Below are positions 25,949-33,561 of a DNA stretch of 48,546 nt, one piece after another. The notes below the pieces were generated by a model that worked only from the letters and a program-made list of their open reading frames with translations, did no database searches and had not been told where the DNA came from. The translations under genes were made by a program, and so were the position numbers. Source of the stretch: Planctomycetia bacterium (GTDB lineage Bacteria > Planctomycetota > UBA1135 > UBA2386); NCBI GenBank assembly GCA_005776475.1, contig SXPB01000043.1:1-48546 (forward strand), given 5' to 3'. Numbering within the stretch: the first letter of the stretch is position 1; each line of letters opens with the position of its first letter.

Positions 25949-27283
25949 TCAGTCGGTGTCCAGCAACCAATCCGAAGCCGCGTGCGCGGTGACACCGCGG
26001 GGCAAGCTCGACGGAAACCCGTCGCTCGTCAGAGTGACAAGTCGAGCCTTCGCTTCGGGCATGGTCGCCTTGGCGGCCAGCAAGGACCGCAGTTCCCGTT
26101 CTGCGGTCGCCGGAGCGTTCGCCTCGGCAGCGACCTGGACGAGCTCGACGCGGCCGTCCGGCAGGCGGGCGAGGAAGTCGACTTCGTATCCATCCTCGGT
26201 GCGGACGAAGGTGACGGTCGCGCCACGTCGTTCGAGTTCGACCAACACCGCTGTCTCCAGGGCGTGTCCAATGTTGGCCTTGCCCGAACGTTCGAACACG
26301 GGGATCAGTCCGGAATCGACCGGGTAGACCTTGCGCGGATGGACCATGCGTCGCCGCTCGGAGTCGGTCTCGATCCACACGGTGCGCACCAGGAAGCAGT
26401 CGGTGAGGTGAGCAAGCAGGTCGTGCACGGTGTCTTTGGCCACTGACAAGCCTTGCGACTTCAGTGAGTCGAAGAACTTCTGCACGCTGAACGGCGAACC
26501 AGCGTTGCCGAGCAGGTGATGCACCATCCAGCGCAGGGCGACGACACTCGAAAGCTGGTGACGCTCGAGAACGTCGCGTAGCACGACAACGTCGACGTAG
26601 TCGCGTAGAACTCGGTGCCTGACGGCAGGAGCGAGGCGTTGCACCTCCGGGAACCCCCCAACGGCGAGGTAGTCGAGCAAGTCGCGTTCGAGCATGCTGC
26701 GTTTCCGTGCGCCAAGGGCAGCTCCCGCCTCCGGCGCTTCCTTGCCCGCGTGCTGCAGTACCTCGGCGAATCCGAAGGGGTGCACAACCACTTCCCAGCC
26801 CCGGCCGCGCATGGATGTGGCGACTTCGCGACTGAGCATCGCTGCTGACGACCCGCTGACGTAGACCTCGACTTTTTCCGTGTCCAGCAGGCGGCGAACG
26901 AATCGCTCCCACCCGGGAACCAACTGCAATTCGTCGAGGCAGAGCGTGACCGTCGTCTTTTGGCGCAGGTCGGGGTTCTGTCGGTAGTACTCCGCGAGCA
27001 ACAGCGGCAGTTGCTCGGCGGAGAGCCCGAACAGGCGTTGGTCTTCGAAGTTCCAGTAGGGCAGGCGACTCAGATCGACGCCGGTCGCCAGCCGATCCGC
27101 CCGGATCTGGTGCAGGAAGGTCGTCTTGCCGGCCCGTCGCATGCCGATCACTGCGCTGGCCTTGGCTGGCAGATACCACGGTTCGCGCACGCGGCGCCGC
27201 GTGATTTCGAGGGGTGGGGGCGCCACCGAGTCGCGCACGAACTCGCGCAAGCGGTTGCCCAGGGCATCTTCGGTGGTGGCCAT
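25949..27283 (-). CDS. COG1373-type AAA ATPase with DUF4143 C-terminus
   Basis: The product is 444 residues. A Walker A loop (GMRRAGKTT, 47-55) and Walker B (TLCLDELQ, 113-120) are followed by a sensor-like VYVSGSSAAML. The DUF4143 region comprises a winged-helix part (FSVQKFFDSLKSQGLSVAKDTVHDLLAHL) and a PD-(D/E)XK-like strand set (NIGHALETAVLVELERRG, then EVDFLARLPDGRVELVQVA, with E..D..Q spacing). The family is widespread, mobile and largely uncharacterised. The ATG is only 3 nt from an AAGGA that forms part of a palindrome (27287-27301). It is divergent from the biotin carboxylase gene and unrelated in function to its neighbours, so horizontal acquisition is likely. Confidence 0.9.
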   Translation of the reverse strand: MATTEDALGNRLREFVRDSVAPPPLEITRRRVREPWYLPAKASAVIGMRRAGKTTFLHQIRADRLATGVDLSRLPYWNFEDQRLFGLSAEQLPLLLAEYYRQNPDLRQKTTVTLCLDELQLVPGWERFVRRLLDTEKVEVYVSGSSAAMLSREVATSMRGRGWEVVVHPFGFAEVLQHAGKEAPEAGAALGARKRSMLERDLLDYLAVGGFPEVQRLAPAVRHRVLRDYVDVVVLRDVLERHQLSSVVALRWMVHHLLGNAGSPFSVQKFFDSLKSQGLSVAKDTVHDLLAHLTDCFLVRTVWIETDSERRRMVHPRKVYPVDSGLIPVFERSGKANIGHALETAVLVELERRGATVTFVRTEDGYEVDFLARLPDGRVELVQVAAEANAPATAERELRSLLAAKATMPEAKARLVTLTSDGFPSSLPRGVTAHAASDWLLDTD

Positions 27284-27286
27284 TTG

Positions 27287-27301
27287 TCCTTCTGAAAAGG
27301 A
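27287..27301 (-). promoter_or_regulatory. Palindromic site 1 (TCCTT-N5-AAGGA) overlapping the ATPase ribosome-binding site
   Basis: TCCTT-CTGAA-AAGGA on the plus strand; on the coding (minus) strand it reads TTATCCTTTTCAGAAGGACA up to 3 nt before the ATG. Its right half-site is the only Shine-Dalgarno-like sequence of the gene. A bound protein or an RNA hairpin here would block initiation. Confidence 0.55.
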
Positions 27302-27319
27302 TAATCAGTGAGTCTTCTG

Positions 27320-27334
27320 TCCTTATCAGAAGGA
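27320..27334 (-). promoter_or_regulatory. Palindromic site 2 (TCCTT-N5-AAGGA)
   Basis: TCCTT-ATCAG-AAGGA, centred 33 bp (about three helical turns) from site 1. On the minus strand the two 20-bp copies (TTATCCTTCTGATAAGGACA and the site 1 copy) agree at 17 of 20 positions. The AT-rich context is unlike the surrounding DNA. The pair is probably an operator. Confidence 0.55.
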
Positions 27335-27401
27335 TAAATCGGCCAAGGCCACGTGGCAACTGGATGCACCGCAGGCGCGCGCTACTGTGCGCCGCCAGCC
27401 C

Positions 27402-28946
27402 ATGGCCACGAACCCTCCCTTCCGTCGCGTGCTGATCGCCACCCGCGGCGAGATCGCACTGCGCATCAGCCGCGGCCTGCGCGAACTCGGCATCGAGTCG
27501 GTCGCCGTGCACAGCGACGTCGATGCTCGCTGCGCCCACGTGCTCGGCGCCGACCATGCCGTCCCGCTCGGCGGCAACACCAGCGCCGAGAGCTATCTCG
27601 ACATCGGCAAGATCCTCGCCGCCGCCAAGCGCACCGGCGCCGAAGCGATCCACCCCGGCTATGGCTTCCTCAGCGAGAACGCCGGGTTCGCGCGCGCCGT
27701 GCGCGACGCCGGCCTCGTGTTCATTGGCCCCAAACCCGAAGCGATGGATCGCCTCGGCGGCAAGAAGGCGGCCCGCGAGGAAGCGATCGCGGCGGGCGTT
27801 CCCGTCATTCCCGGCACCGAGCAAGACCATGGCGACGCTTCGCTGATCGAGTTCGGCAAGAAGATCGGCATGCCGGTGATGGTGAAGGCGAGTGCCGGCG
27901 GTGGCGGTCGCGGCATGCGCATGGTCGAGCGCGAACAGGACCTCGCCGAAGCGCTCGCCGCCGGCCGGCGCGAGGCGAAGGCGTCGTTCGGCGACGACCG
28001 CATGATCCTCGAACGCGCGGTGTTCCCGGCGCGGCACATCGAGATCCAATTGCTCGGTGACAAGCACGGCCACGTGGTGTCGCTGCACGAGCGCGAGTGT
28101 TCGGTGCAACGCCGCCACCAGAAGGTGCTCGAAGAAGCGCCGTCGGCCGTCGTCGATGCAGCGCTGCGGCAACGCATGGGCGACGCCGCGATCGCGCTGG
28201 CGAAACGCGTCGGCTACGACAACGCCGGCACCGCCGAGTTCCTGCTCGACCCGAAGGGCAACTTCTACTTCCTCGAAGTCAACACGCGCTTGCAGGTCGA
28301 ACATCCGGTGACCGAACTGGTGACCGGCGTCGATCTCGTGCATCTGCAAGTGCACATCGCCGCCGGCGGCCGCCTCGAACAACTGCTCGCGGGCCGCGAC
28401 CTGCGACCGCGTGGCCACGCGATCGAAGCGCGCATCTGCGCCGAGTCGCCGGAGACCGGCTACATCCCAGCGGCCGGCTTGCTGCGCCTGGTCAAGGAAG
28501 CGGAAGGCCCCGGCGTGCGCGTCGACAGCGGCGTCTATTCGGGTTGGGAAGTGCCGCCGTTCTACGACTCGATGCTGGCGAAGCTCGTCGTGTGGGGCCC
28601 CGACCGCGCCACCGCGTGCGCGCGGCTGAGCCAGGCGCTGCGCGAAATGGTCTACCTCGGCATCCCGACCAACGTCGACTTCCTGCGCCGCGTCGTCGAC
28701 GACAACGCGTTCCGCACCGCCGCGATTTCGACCGACATGTTGAAGCACCGCCCCGAACTCGCCGCGGGCAGCAAGGCACCGCCCGACGACCGCGTGCTCG
28801 CGGCAGCGGTGTTGTGCCAGGCGTTGGCGAAGGGAAGCAACGGCACCGGCGCGGCTGCCGGCAATGGCGGCGCGAGCGCGGCCGGCGGATCGACCGCTGC
28901 GTGGAGCACGTTGTCCGGGTTCCGTTTGTTCGAGGCCACGCGATGA
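27402..28946 (+). CDS. Biotin carboxylase subunit of an acyl-CoA carboxylase
   Basis: The product is 514 residues. It carboxylates biotin on the carrier protein with ATP and bicarbonate. Motifs: ATRGEIALRI at 13-22, AIHPGYGFLSEN at 82-93, the ATP-grasp glycine loop KASAGGGGRGMRMV at 162-175, HERECSVQRRHQK at 229-241 and LEVNTRLQVEHPVTE at 291-305. The C-terminus, from about 455, is a Gly/Ala/Ser-rich linker ending GFRLFEATR. The chain thus lacks a fused carrier domain, which follows as a separate gene overlapping by ATGA (28943-28946). The ATG at 27402 is preferred over a GTG at 27387. Methylcrotonyl-, propionyl- and acetyl-CoA specificity cannot be separated from this subunit. Confidence 0.92.
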   Translation: MATNPPFRRVLIATRGEIALRISRGLRELGIESVAVHSDVDARCAHVLGADHAVPLGGNTSAESYLDIGKILAAAKRTGAEAIHPGYGFLSENAGFARAVRDAGLVFIGPKPEAMDRLGGKKAAREEAIAAGVPVIPGTEQDHGDASLIEFGKKIGMPVMVKASAGGGGRGMRMVEREQDLAEALAAGRREAKASFGDDRMILERAVFPARHIEIQLLGDKHGHVVSLHERECSVQRRHQKVLEEAPSAVVDAALRQRMGDAAIALAKRVGYDNAGTAEFLLDPKGNFYFLEVNTRLQVEHPVTELVTGVDLVHLQVHIAAGGRLEQLLAGRDLRPRGHAIEARICAESPETGYIPAAGLLRLVKEAEGPGVRVDSGVYSGWEVPPFYDSMLAKLVVWGPDRATACARLSQALREMVYLGIPTNVDFLRRVVDDNAFRTAAISTDMLKHRPELAAGSKAPPDDRVLAAAVLCQALAKGSNGTGAAAGNGGASAAGGSTAAWSTLSGFRLFEATR

Positions 28947-29455
28947 AGATCACCCGCGAGTTCGTTCGCGACGGCAAGACCGTCGCTGTCACCGCCGAAC
29001 ACGTCGAAGGGGATCGCTGGCGCGTGCGCGTCGGCGATGCCGTGCACGAGTTCTTCGCCAAGGAACGCAGCGACGGCGGGCTGCGGCTGCAGCAGGTCGG
29101 CGACGATGCGGCGCGCGCTTGCGTCGCCTACGGCGCCCCGGCGGCGAAGGCGTTCATGGTCCGCGTCGACGGCCACACCCACACGCTGGAAGCGCCGGCG
29201 AGCAAACGCGGCGGCAGTGGCGGCGGCGCCGACGGCACCGTGCGCGCGCCGATGACCGGCACGGTGCTCGAAGTGTCGTGCAAGCCGGGCGACGTCGTCA
29301 CCGCCGACCAGACTCTCGTCGTCGTGTCGGCGATGAAGATGGAGCACAAGCTCACCGCCGGCATCGCCGGCACCGTGCGTTCGGTGTCGGCGACGAAGGG
29401 CGCGATCGTCGACCAAGGCGCTGCGCTCGTGGTCGTCGACAAGCCGGCGACGTGA
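28943..29455 (+). CDS. Biotin carboxyl carrier protein of an acyl-CoA carboxylase
   Basis: The product is 170 residues. The C-terminal 75 residues are a biotinyl domain: VRAPMTGTVLEVSCKPGDVV, then SAMKMEH with the biotinylated lysine at 132, and the mirror strand GTVRSVSATKGAIVDQGA. The N-terminal 90 residues are beta-rich (DRWRVRVGDAVHEFF; MVRVDGHTHTLEA), like the BT or linker domain that docks carboxylase alpha subunits onto the carboxyltransferase. A GGSGGGADG linker separates the parts. The gene overlaps the carboxylase stop by 4 nt (ATGA) and is translationally coupled. No carboxyltransferase gene lies next to it; the following gene is convergent. Confidence 0.92.
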   Translation: MKITREFVRDGKTVAVTAEHVEGDRWRVRVGDAVHEFFAKERSDGGLRLQQVGDDAARACVAYGAPAAKAFMVRVDGHTHTLEAPASKRGGSGGGADGTVRAPMTGTVLEVSCKPGDVVTADQTLVVVSAMKMEHKLTAGIAGTVRSVSATKGAIVDQGAALVVVDKPAT

Positions 29456-29470
29456 CGCCGGCGGCGTTCT

Positions 29471-30916
29471 TCAGTTGATGAAGTTGTGCGCGCGGCCGGT
29501 GACGACGCCGCCGACGAGGCCCAACGGCTCGCCGACCAGGACCTCGGCCCTGCTGTTGCTAGTGACGTCGAAGCTCAGGTCGATCGCGATCCCGAAGTAG
29601 CCCGCGGCCTGCCCCGGGAATTGCCGGACGAATGCGCCCGTCGCCCCCGAGTAGAGATTGACGCGATGGACCGTGCCCGAAGCCAGCCCCGCGACGCCCG
29701 CGATGAAGTCGGGAACGCCGTCGCCGGTGGCGTCGAGCCCGCCCGAAACCGCGTAGCCGAAGGCAGGAGCCGTGGGCACGCTGATCGAATAGAGCGGCGA
29801 CGGATCGAACGCGACCGTGGCCGAACCCGCGAACACTTCGCAGTAGTTGCCGAAGTAGGTGCCGACGATGACATCGCCGAGGCCGTCGCCGTTCACGTCG
29901 CCGGCAGCGTGGCACGAGATGCCAAACCCATCGCCCATGCTGTTGCCCTGCAAGAACGCGAGCACCTGCGGGCCCGTTTGCGAAGTGATCCATGCGCCGC
30001 TGACGACGTTCGCGAAACCAAACCCATTCGGGTTGTAGGCACCGACGACGACATCGTCGAAGCCGTCGCCGTTCCAATCGCCGGCGGATCCAACCGAGAT
30101 GCCGAAGTACGACAGCGACTGCGTAGTGACGAGTCCCGGCATCGTGCCACCCGAGCCCTGCCAGACGAGATTGGCGCCCGTCGCACCGCTGTAGACCTGT
30201 GCCAGGCCCGCGTGCTGCACGCCGTTCACCGTCGTGAACGGAGCGCCGACGATGTAGTCGTTGACGTTGTCGCCGTTGACGTCACCCGCATCGGCAACGT
30301 CGTAACCAAAGCCACCAACCTGCACGGTCGGGAAGCCGAGCGGCAGTTGCGGCGGCAGCGCAATCATCAGGCCCGAGCCGCCGGAGATGACGCGGGCGTA
30401 GCCAGGGCTCGGCGCCGCGGTGCTGCCCTGGGGCGCGCCGGCGATCATGTCGGGCAGGCCATCGGCGTCGATGTCGGGCAAGCCAGCCACCGACCAACCG
30501 AACTGGTCGCCGTTCGCGGTGCCGATCAGGTTGAAAGGGAACGGCAAGGTGACCGCGGCGCCGGTGCGCCCCGCACGCACATGAACGCGCCCGGGGAATT
30601 GGTTGGCGAACAGACCGACGTCCGTCGGCGCACCGAGGAGCACTTCGGCGCGGTTGTCGCCAGTGAGATCACCGAGGCGGCTCACCGATTGGCCGAAGTC
30701 CGAACCGGCGGTGGTGCCGTTCATCAGCACGGAAATCGGGCGCGGTTGGATGGGCGTCAGCGGCCCCACCGAAGTCGCGGTCCAGGCTTGTGCAATCGTC
30801 GATGCCGTGGTGCCGAACAACGACACGGCGGCAATCGCGAGGGTTGGCACGGAGAGCGCGCGGGTTGCGGCGGTGCGCGGCGCGAGTGTGAGGGAAGGCA
30901 GGTGTTTCGAGATCAT
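29471..30916 (-). CDS. Secreted FG-GAP repeat protein (integrin-alpha-like propeller)
   Basis: The product is 481 residues from the ATG at 30916, with a signal peptide that is long but clear (ALSVPTLAIAAVSLFGTTASTIAQ). It holds about six to seven FG-GAP repeats of roughly 60 residues, each with FG.SV...GD.NGDG..DV.VGAP signatures. Examples are LGDLTGDNRAEVLLGAP, LPDIDADGLPDMIAGAP, AGDVNGDNVNDYIVGAP, AGDWNGDGFDDVVVGAY and AGDVNGDGLGDVIVGTY. The aspartates in DxNxDGxxD bind calcium in the seven-bladed propellers of this type. Its function in planctomycetes is unknown, perhaps adhesion or matrix. It ends 15 bp from the convergent carrier-protein gene. The leader contains a long inverted repeat (30972-31012). 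Confidence 0.88.
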   Translation of the reverse strand: MISKHLPSLTLAPRTAATRALSVPTLAIAAVSLFGTTASTIAQAWTATSVGPLTPIQPRPISVLMNGTTAGSDFGQSVSRLGDLTGDNRAEVLLGAPTDVGLFANQFPGRVHVRAGRTGAAVTLPFPFNLIGTANGDQFGWSVAGLPDIDADGLPDMIAGAPQGSTAAPSPGYARVISGGSGLMIALPPQLPLGFPTVQVGGFGYDVADAGDVNGDNVNDYIVGAPFTTVNGVQHAGLAQVYSGATGANLVWQGSGGTMPGLVTTQSLSYFGISVGSAGDWNGDGFDDVVVGAYNPNGFGFANVVSGAWITSQTGPQVLAFLQGNSMGDGFGISCHAAGDVNGDGLGDVIVGTYFGNYCEVFAGSATVAFDPSPLYSISVPTAPAFGYAVSGGLDATGDGVPDFIAGVAGLASGTVHRVNLYSGATGAFVRQFPGQAAGYFGIAIDLSFDVTSNSRAEVLVGEPLGLVGGVVTGRAHNFIN

Positions 30917-30971
30917 GTTGGTGCGCGAGTGGTCGCAGAGAGGTCGGGAGAAGGCCTTCGCCAGCTCGCGC

Positions 30972-31012
30972 GCATTGCGCTGGCTGCGAGGGCACGACCG
31001 AGGGCGCAATGC
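30972..31012 (-). repeat. 9-bp inverted repeat upstream of the FG-GAP gene
   Basis: GCATTGCGC (30972-30980) and GCGCAATGC (31004-31012) are perfect inverted copies 23 bp apart, 56 bp before the FG-GAP start. They could form an mRNA stem in the leader or be half-sites for a regulator. The remaining divergent space 30917-31158 shows a short palindrome TGGGA-ACGC-TCCCA near 31036 and no gene. Confidence 0.35.
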
Positions 31013-31158
31013 CGACGTCGCCGTTACGAGCGCGTGGGAACGCTCCCATCCGACCAACACCACGGCGGTGACCCGATGCCGCGTTCCTGTGTCTGGAACT
31101 GCAGACGAGAAGAGGATTGTTGCTCACCCCAACAGAATCCGGCGCGTAGACAGGCGCC

Positions 31159-31722
31159 ATGCGCCACGCCCACTCTTTGCTCGCCGTCGTCACCGCTCTG
31201 TGTGGATTCGCCGCCATCCAAGATCCCAAGCCCGCGCCTGCAGTTGCCGCGAAGGAACCAGCACCCGTGGCCGCGGCCGCGGACGTAGCGACCGTCGACG
31301 CACTGGTCTTGGCCCTCTACGCATCGATCTCCGGCGGGGCCGGACAGGCGCGCGACTGGAACCGCATGCGCTCCCTGTTCCATCCGGATGCTCGCCTCGT
31401 GCCGATGCTGAAGACCCCAAAGGGCATGCAGACGCGCGTGCTCACCATCGACGACTACGTGAAACGTTCCGGGCCGATGCTCGAGCGCGATGGGTTCTTC
31501 GAGCAGGAGATCGCGCGCAAGGTCGAGACGTTCGGTGACTTCGCGCATGCCTGGTCGACCTACGAAGGGCGGCGTGCGCTGGCGGACGAGAAGCCCTTCC
31601 TGCGCGGCATCAACTCGATCCAGATGGTGAAGCAGGACGGACGCTGGTGGGTGCTGCAGATTCTGTGGGAGCAGGAAGCGGATGCGGGGCCGATCCCGCC
31701 GCAGTACTTGCCGGCCAAGTGA
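31159..31722 (+). CDS. Secreted NTF2/SnoaL-like (DUF4440-type) protein
   Basis: The product is 187 residues with a signal peptide (HSLLAVVTALCGFAAIQ) followed by a Pro/Ala-rich spacer. The fold reads as a cone-shaped NTF2-like domain: VDALVLALYASISGGAG, WNRMRSLFHPDARLVPML, VLTIDDYVKRSGPMLERDGFFEQEI, GDFAHAWSTYEGR and SIQMVKQDGRWWVLQILWEQE. Related proteins range from small hydrolases to structural adaptors, so no reaction is claimed. A TAGACA hexamer 6 nt before the ATG partly matches the leaderless pattern. It is divergent from the FG-GAP gene and its stop lies 4 bp from that of the TMEM175-like gene. Confidence 0.8.
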   Translation: MRHAHSLLAVVTALCGFAAIQDPKPAPAVAAKEPAPVAAAADVATVDALVLALYASISGGAGQARDWNRMRSLFHPDARLVPMLKTPKGMQTRVLTIDDYVKRSGPMLERDGFFEQEIARKVETFGDFAHAWSTYEGRRALADEKPFLRGINSIQMVKQDGRWWVLQILWEQEADAGPIPPQYLPAK

Positions 31723-31726
31723 CCGG

Positions 31727-32482
31727 CTACGCGGCACCGACGGCGACGGCCTGCGCAAGCTTGCGCGCATGACCACCCGACCACGCGCCCCAGATCGCGT
31801 GCAGCGGCGCCATCAGGAAATAGACGATGCCGGCGACGTCGGGGAGCCGCGCCAACGCGAGGCCGATCGACGCCAACGCAACCGCGCACGTGATGCCCTG
31901 CGCGACCAGCGACGCCCGCGTCAGGAAACGTTCGACCCGATCGAGTTCGAGCCGTTCGCGTTCGTGCAGCGCCCACGCGAGCATCAGCGCTTGCAGTCCA
32001 AACACGCCGACGATCGCCGCGCCGTAGAACACCATCATGCTGGCGCGTTGGTCGAGGCTCGACCACTCGGCACTTCCCGCCGGCGTCGCGAACATGGGGC
32101 TGGTGCTGCGCCCCAGAATCAGGCTCCACAAAAACGATGCGAGGAACTTCAGCGGATAGACGCAGAACAGCACGAGCAGCAGGTAGCCCGAGTTCAGCAC
32201 GATCGTCGGCAGGTCCTGCAGTCCGTAGCGCCGGAAGAACAGGAAGTGGTAGCGCCACGCCATCATCACGAGCGCGAAGCAGGCGACGAACACCGGCAAT
32301 TCCTGCAGCGTGGCCCACAGCCCGTGGAAGGTGCGTGGCACGTCCTGGCGCATCACCAGCATCGTCACGGCGAGGGCGAACACGCCATCGGACAGACCTT
32401 CGAGGCGCGACACTTCGCCGCCGCGCCAGCGGAACAACGGATCGGTCACGATGCGCTTGTCGAACAGGTGCGCGCGCAGCAT
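31727..32482 (-). CDS. TMEM175/DUF1211-family membrane protein, putative K+ channel
   Basis: The product is 251 residues from the ATG at 32482; a longer start at 32506 overlaps the divergent gene's ATG. The family signature is seen in SRLEGLSDGVFALAVTMLVM, the helix-1 (R/K)xxx(F/L)SD motif that lines the pore of bacterial TMEM175 potassium channels. About six hydrophobic helices follow (ELPVFVACFALVMMAWRYHFLFF; IVLNSGYLLLVLFCVYPLKFLAS; MVFYGAAIVGVFGLQALMLAWAL and two more). Bacterial members have two or one six-helix units; this one has one. Selectivity and physiological role are not deducible. Confidence 0.8.
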   Translation of the reverse strand: MLRAHLFDKRIVTDPLFRWRGGEVSRLEGLSDGVFALAVTMLVMRQDVPRTFHGLWATLQELPVFVACFALVMMAWRYHFLFFRRYGLQDLPTIVLNSGYLLLVLFCVYPLKFLASFLWSLILGRSTSPMFATPAGSAEWSSLDQRASMMVFYGAAIVGVFGLQALMLAWALHERERLELDRVERFLTRASLVAQGITCAVALASIGLALARLPDVAGIVYFLMAPLHAIWGAWSGGHARKLAQAVAVGAA

Positions 32483-32488
32483 GGCGTC

Positions 32489-32498
32489 GTAGTAGCGT
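32489..32498. promoter_or_regulatory. Overlapping divergent promoter-like hexamers
   Basis: On the plus strand TAGCGT (32493-32498) lies 6 nt before the ATG at 32505. On the minus strand TACTAC (32489-32494) lies 6 nt before the ATG at 32482. The two elements overlap in a shared GTAGTAG, so transcription in the two directions may exclude each other. Confidence 0.4.
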
Positions 32499-32504
32499 GA
32501 ACGC

Positions 32505-33038
32505 ATGACCACCGCCACCGACCCGCGATATCCCATCGGCAAGATCGAACTGCCCGTGCGCCTTACGGCGGCCACGCGAGCGCAGGCGATCAGCGCCATC
32601 GGCGCCTTGCCCAACCAGCTCTACGACGCCGTGCGCGGCCTCGTCGACGCCCAGCTCGACACCCCATACCGGGCCTCAGGCTGGACGCTGCGGCAGGTGG
32701 TGCACCACATCGCCGACAGCCACGTCAACGCCTATGTGCGCCACAAGCTGACGATGACCGAGAAGACGCCGCCGCCAATCAAGGCCTACGACGAGAACGC
32801 GTGGGCGCATCTGGTGGACGCGGTCGGCCCGATCGGCAACTCGCTGCTGCTGGTGCAGGCGCTGCACGATCGTTGGGCGACCTGTTTGCGTTCGCTGCCG
32901 GAAGCGACGTTCGCGCGCACGTGCGTGCACAGCGATCGCGGCTCGATGACGCTCGACGATCTGGTCGGTCTCTACGCGTGGCACGGGGCGCACCACGTCG
33001 CCCACATCACCACGCTGCGGCGCGCCATGGGTTGGTGA
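32505..33038 (+). CDS. YfiT/DinB-family metal-dependent hydrolase or thiol transferase
   Basis: The product is 177 residues. The start RYPIGKIELP and the metal triad His67 (QVVHHIADSH), His160 and His164 (WHGAHHVAH) match Bacillus YfiT in both position and spacing. YfiT is a putative metal-dependent hydrolase of the DinB fold, which includes bacillithiol S-transferases. The conserved arginines and the four-helix bundle (AISAIGALPNQLYDAVRGL; HVNAYVRHKLTMTE; LLVQALHDRWATCLRSL) are in place. Which thiol cofactor this organism uses cannot be seen here. It starts in the shared divergent promoter region. Confidence 0.88.
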   Translation: MTTATDPRYPIGKIELPVRLTAATRAQAISAIGALPNQLYDAVRGLVDAQLDTPYRASGWTLRQVVHHIADSHVNAYVRHKLTMTEKTPPPIKAYDENAWAHLVDAVGPIGNSLLLVQALHDRWATCLRSLPEATFARTCVHSDRGSMTLDDLVGLYAWHGAHHVAHITTLRRAMGW

Positions 33039-33051
33039 GTCGAGCGCGCGT

Positions 33052-33522
33052 TCAGCGCACGTCCCAGGTGCTCCACTCGACGCGGCTGAGGCGCGCTTTC
33101 ACGCCGTCGATGCCGCACGGGAACAGCACTTCGTCGAGGCGAGCGCGCAGATGCTCCTGGCAAGCATCAATACCGCCGAACGAGTCCAGGTCGGCATTGC
33201 AGAGAACGGCGCGGGCCTGCTCGTGCGCCGCAGCGAGGTTGTGGCGCGCCGCCGCCATGGCGAGCAGTTCGTGCGCCGAATCGGTGGCGAAGCTGCAGCG
33301 GAAGCCAACTTCGCGGCGGCGGCCGTTGCGGTCGGTGAACACGACCAGGATCTCTTCTTCCATCGCCTGCGTGACCGCGATCGGCGTCGTGTTGCGAGCG
33401 GTCTCGCCCATCGGCATCGGCGAATACTCCGACGTCTCGAAGTTCGTGGACGGACCGCCGGCGCAGGCGGCGAGCACGGAGAGAAACGCAAACGAGGACA
33501 ACCTGGAGAACATCGAGCGCAT
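33052..33522 (-). CDS. Small lipoprotein, FliL-like possible
   Basis: The product is 156 residues with a lipoprotein signal (SFAFLSVLAACAGG), lipid attachment at Cys20 being likely. The soluble part has a beta strand pair (EEEILVVFTDRNGRRREVGFRCSF split over two), a long helix (SAHELLAMAAARHNLAAAHE) and an end reading RLSRVEWSTWDVR. That distal arrangement (long helix, then a strand close to the C-terminus) is reminiscent of FliL, the flagellar basal-body protein, but sequence similarity is too low to name it. It converges with the YfiT gene (13 bp). Confidence 0.7.
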   Translation of the reverse strand: MRSMFSRLSSFAFLSVLAACAGGPSTNFETSEYSPMPMGETARNTTPIAVTQAMEEEILVVFTDRNGRRREVGFRCSFATDSAHELLAMAAARHNLAAAHEQARAVLCNADLDSFGGIDACQEHLRARLDEVLFPCGIDGVKARLSRVEWSTWDVR

Positions 33523-33561
33523 GCGGCCCGTGCTATCGGCAGTTACCCCCGCGCAGCCAAA

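Noticed and set aside
25887-28748. Minus-strand 950-codon frame opposite biotin carboxylase
   Set aside because: The plus strand carries all biotin carboxylase motifs in the right order. The opposite frame is rich in arginine, histidine and aspartate without recognisable domains.
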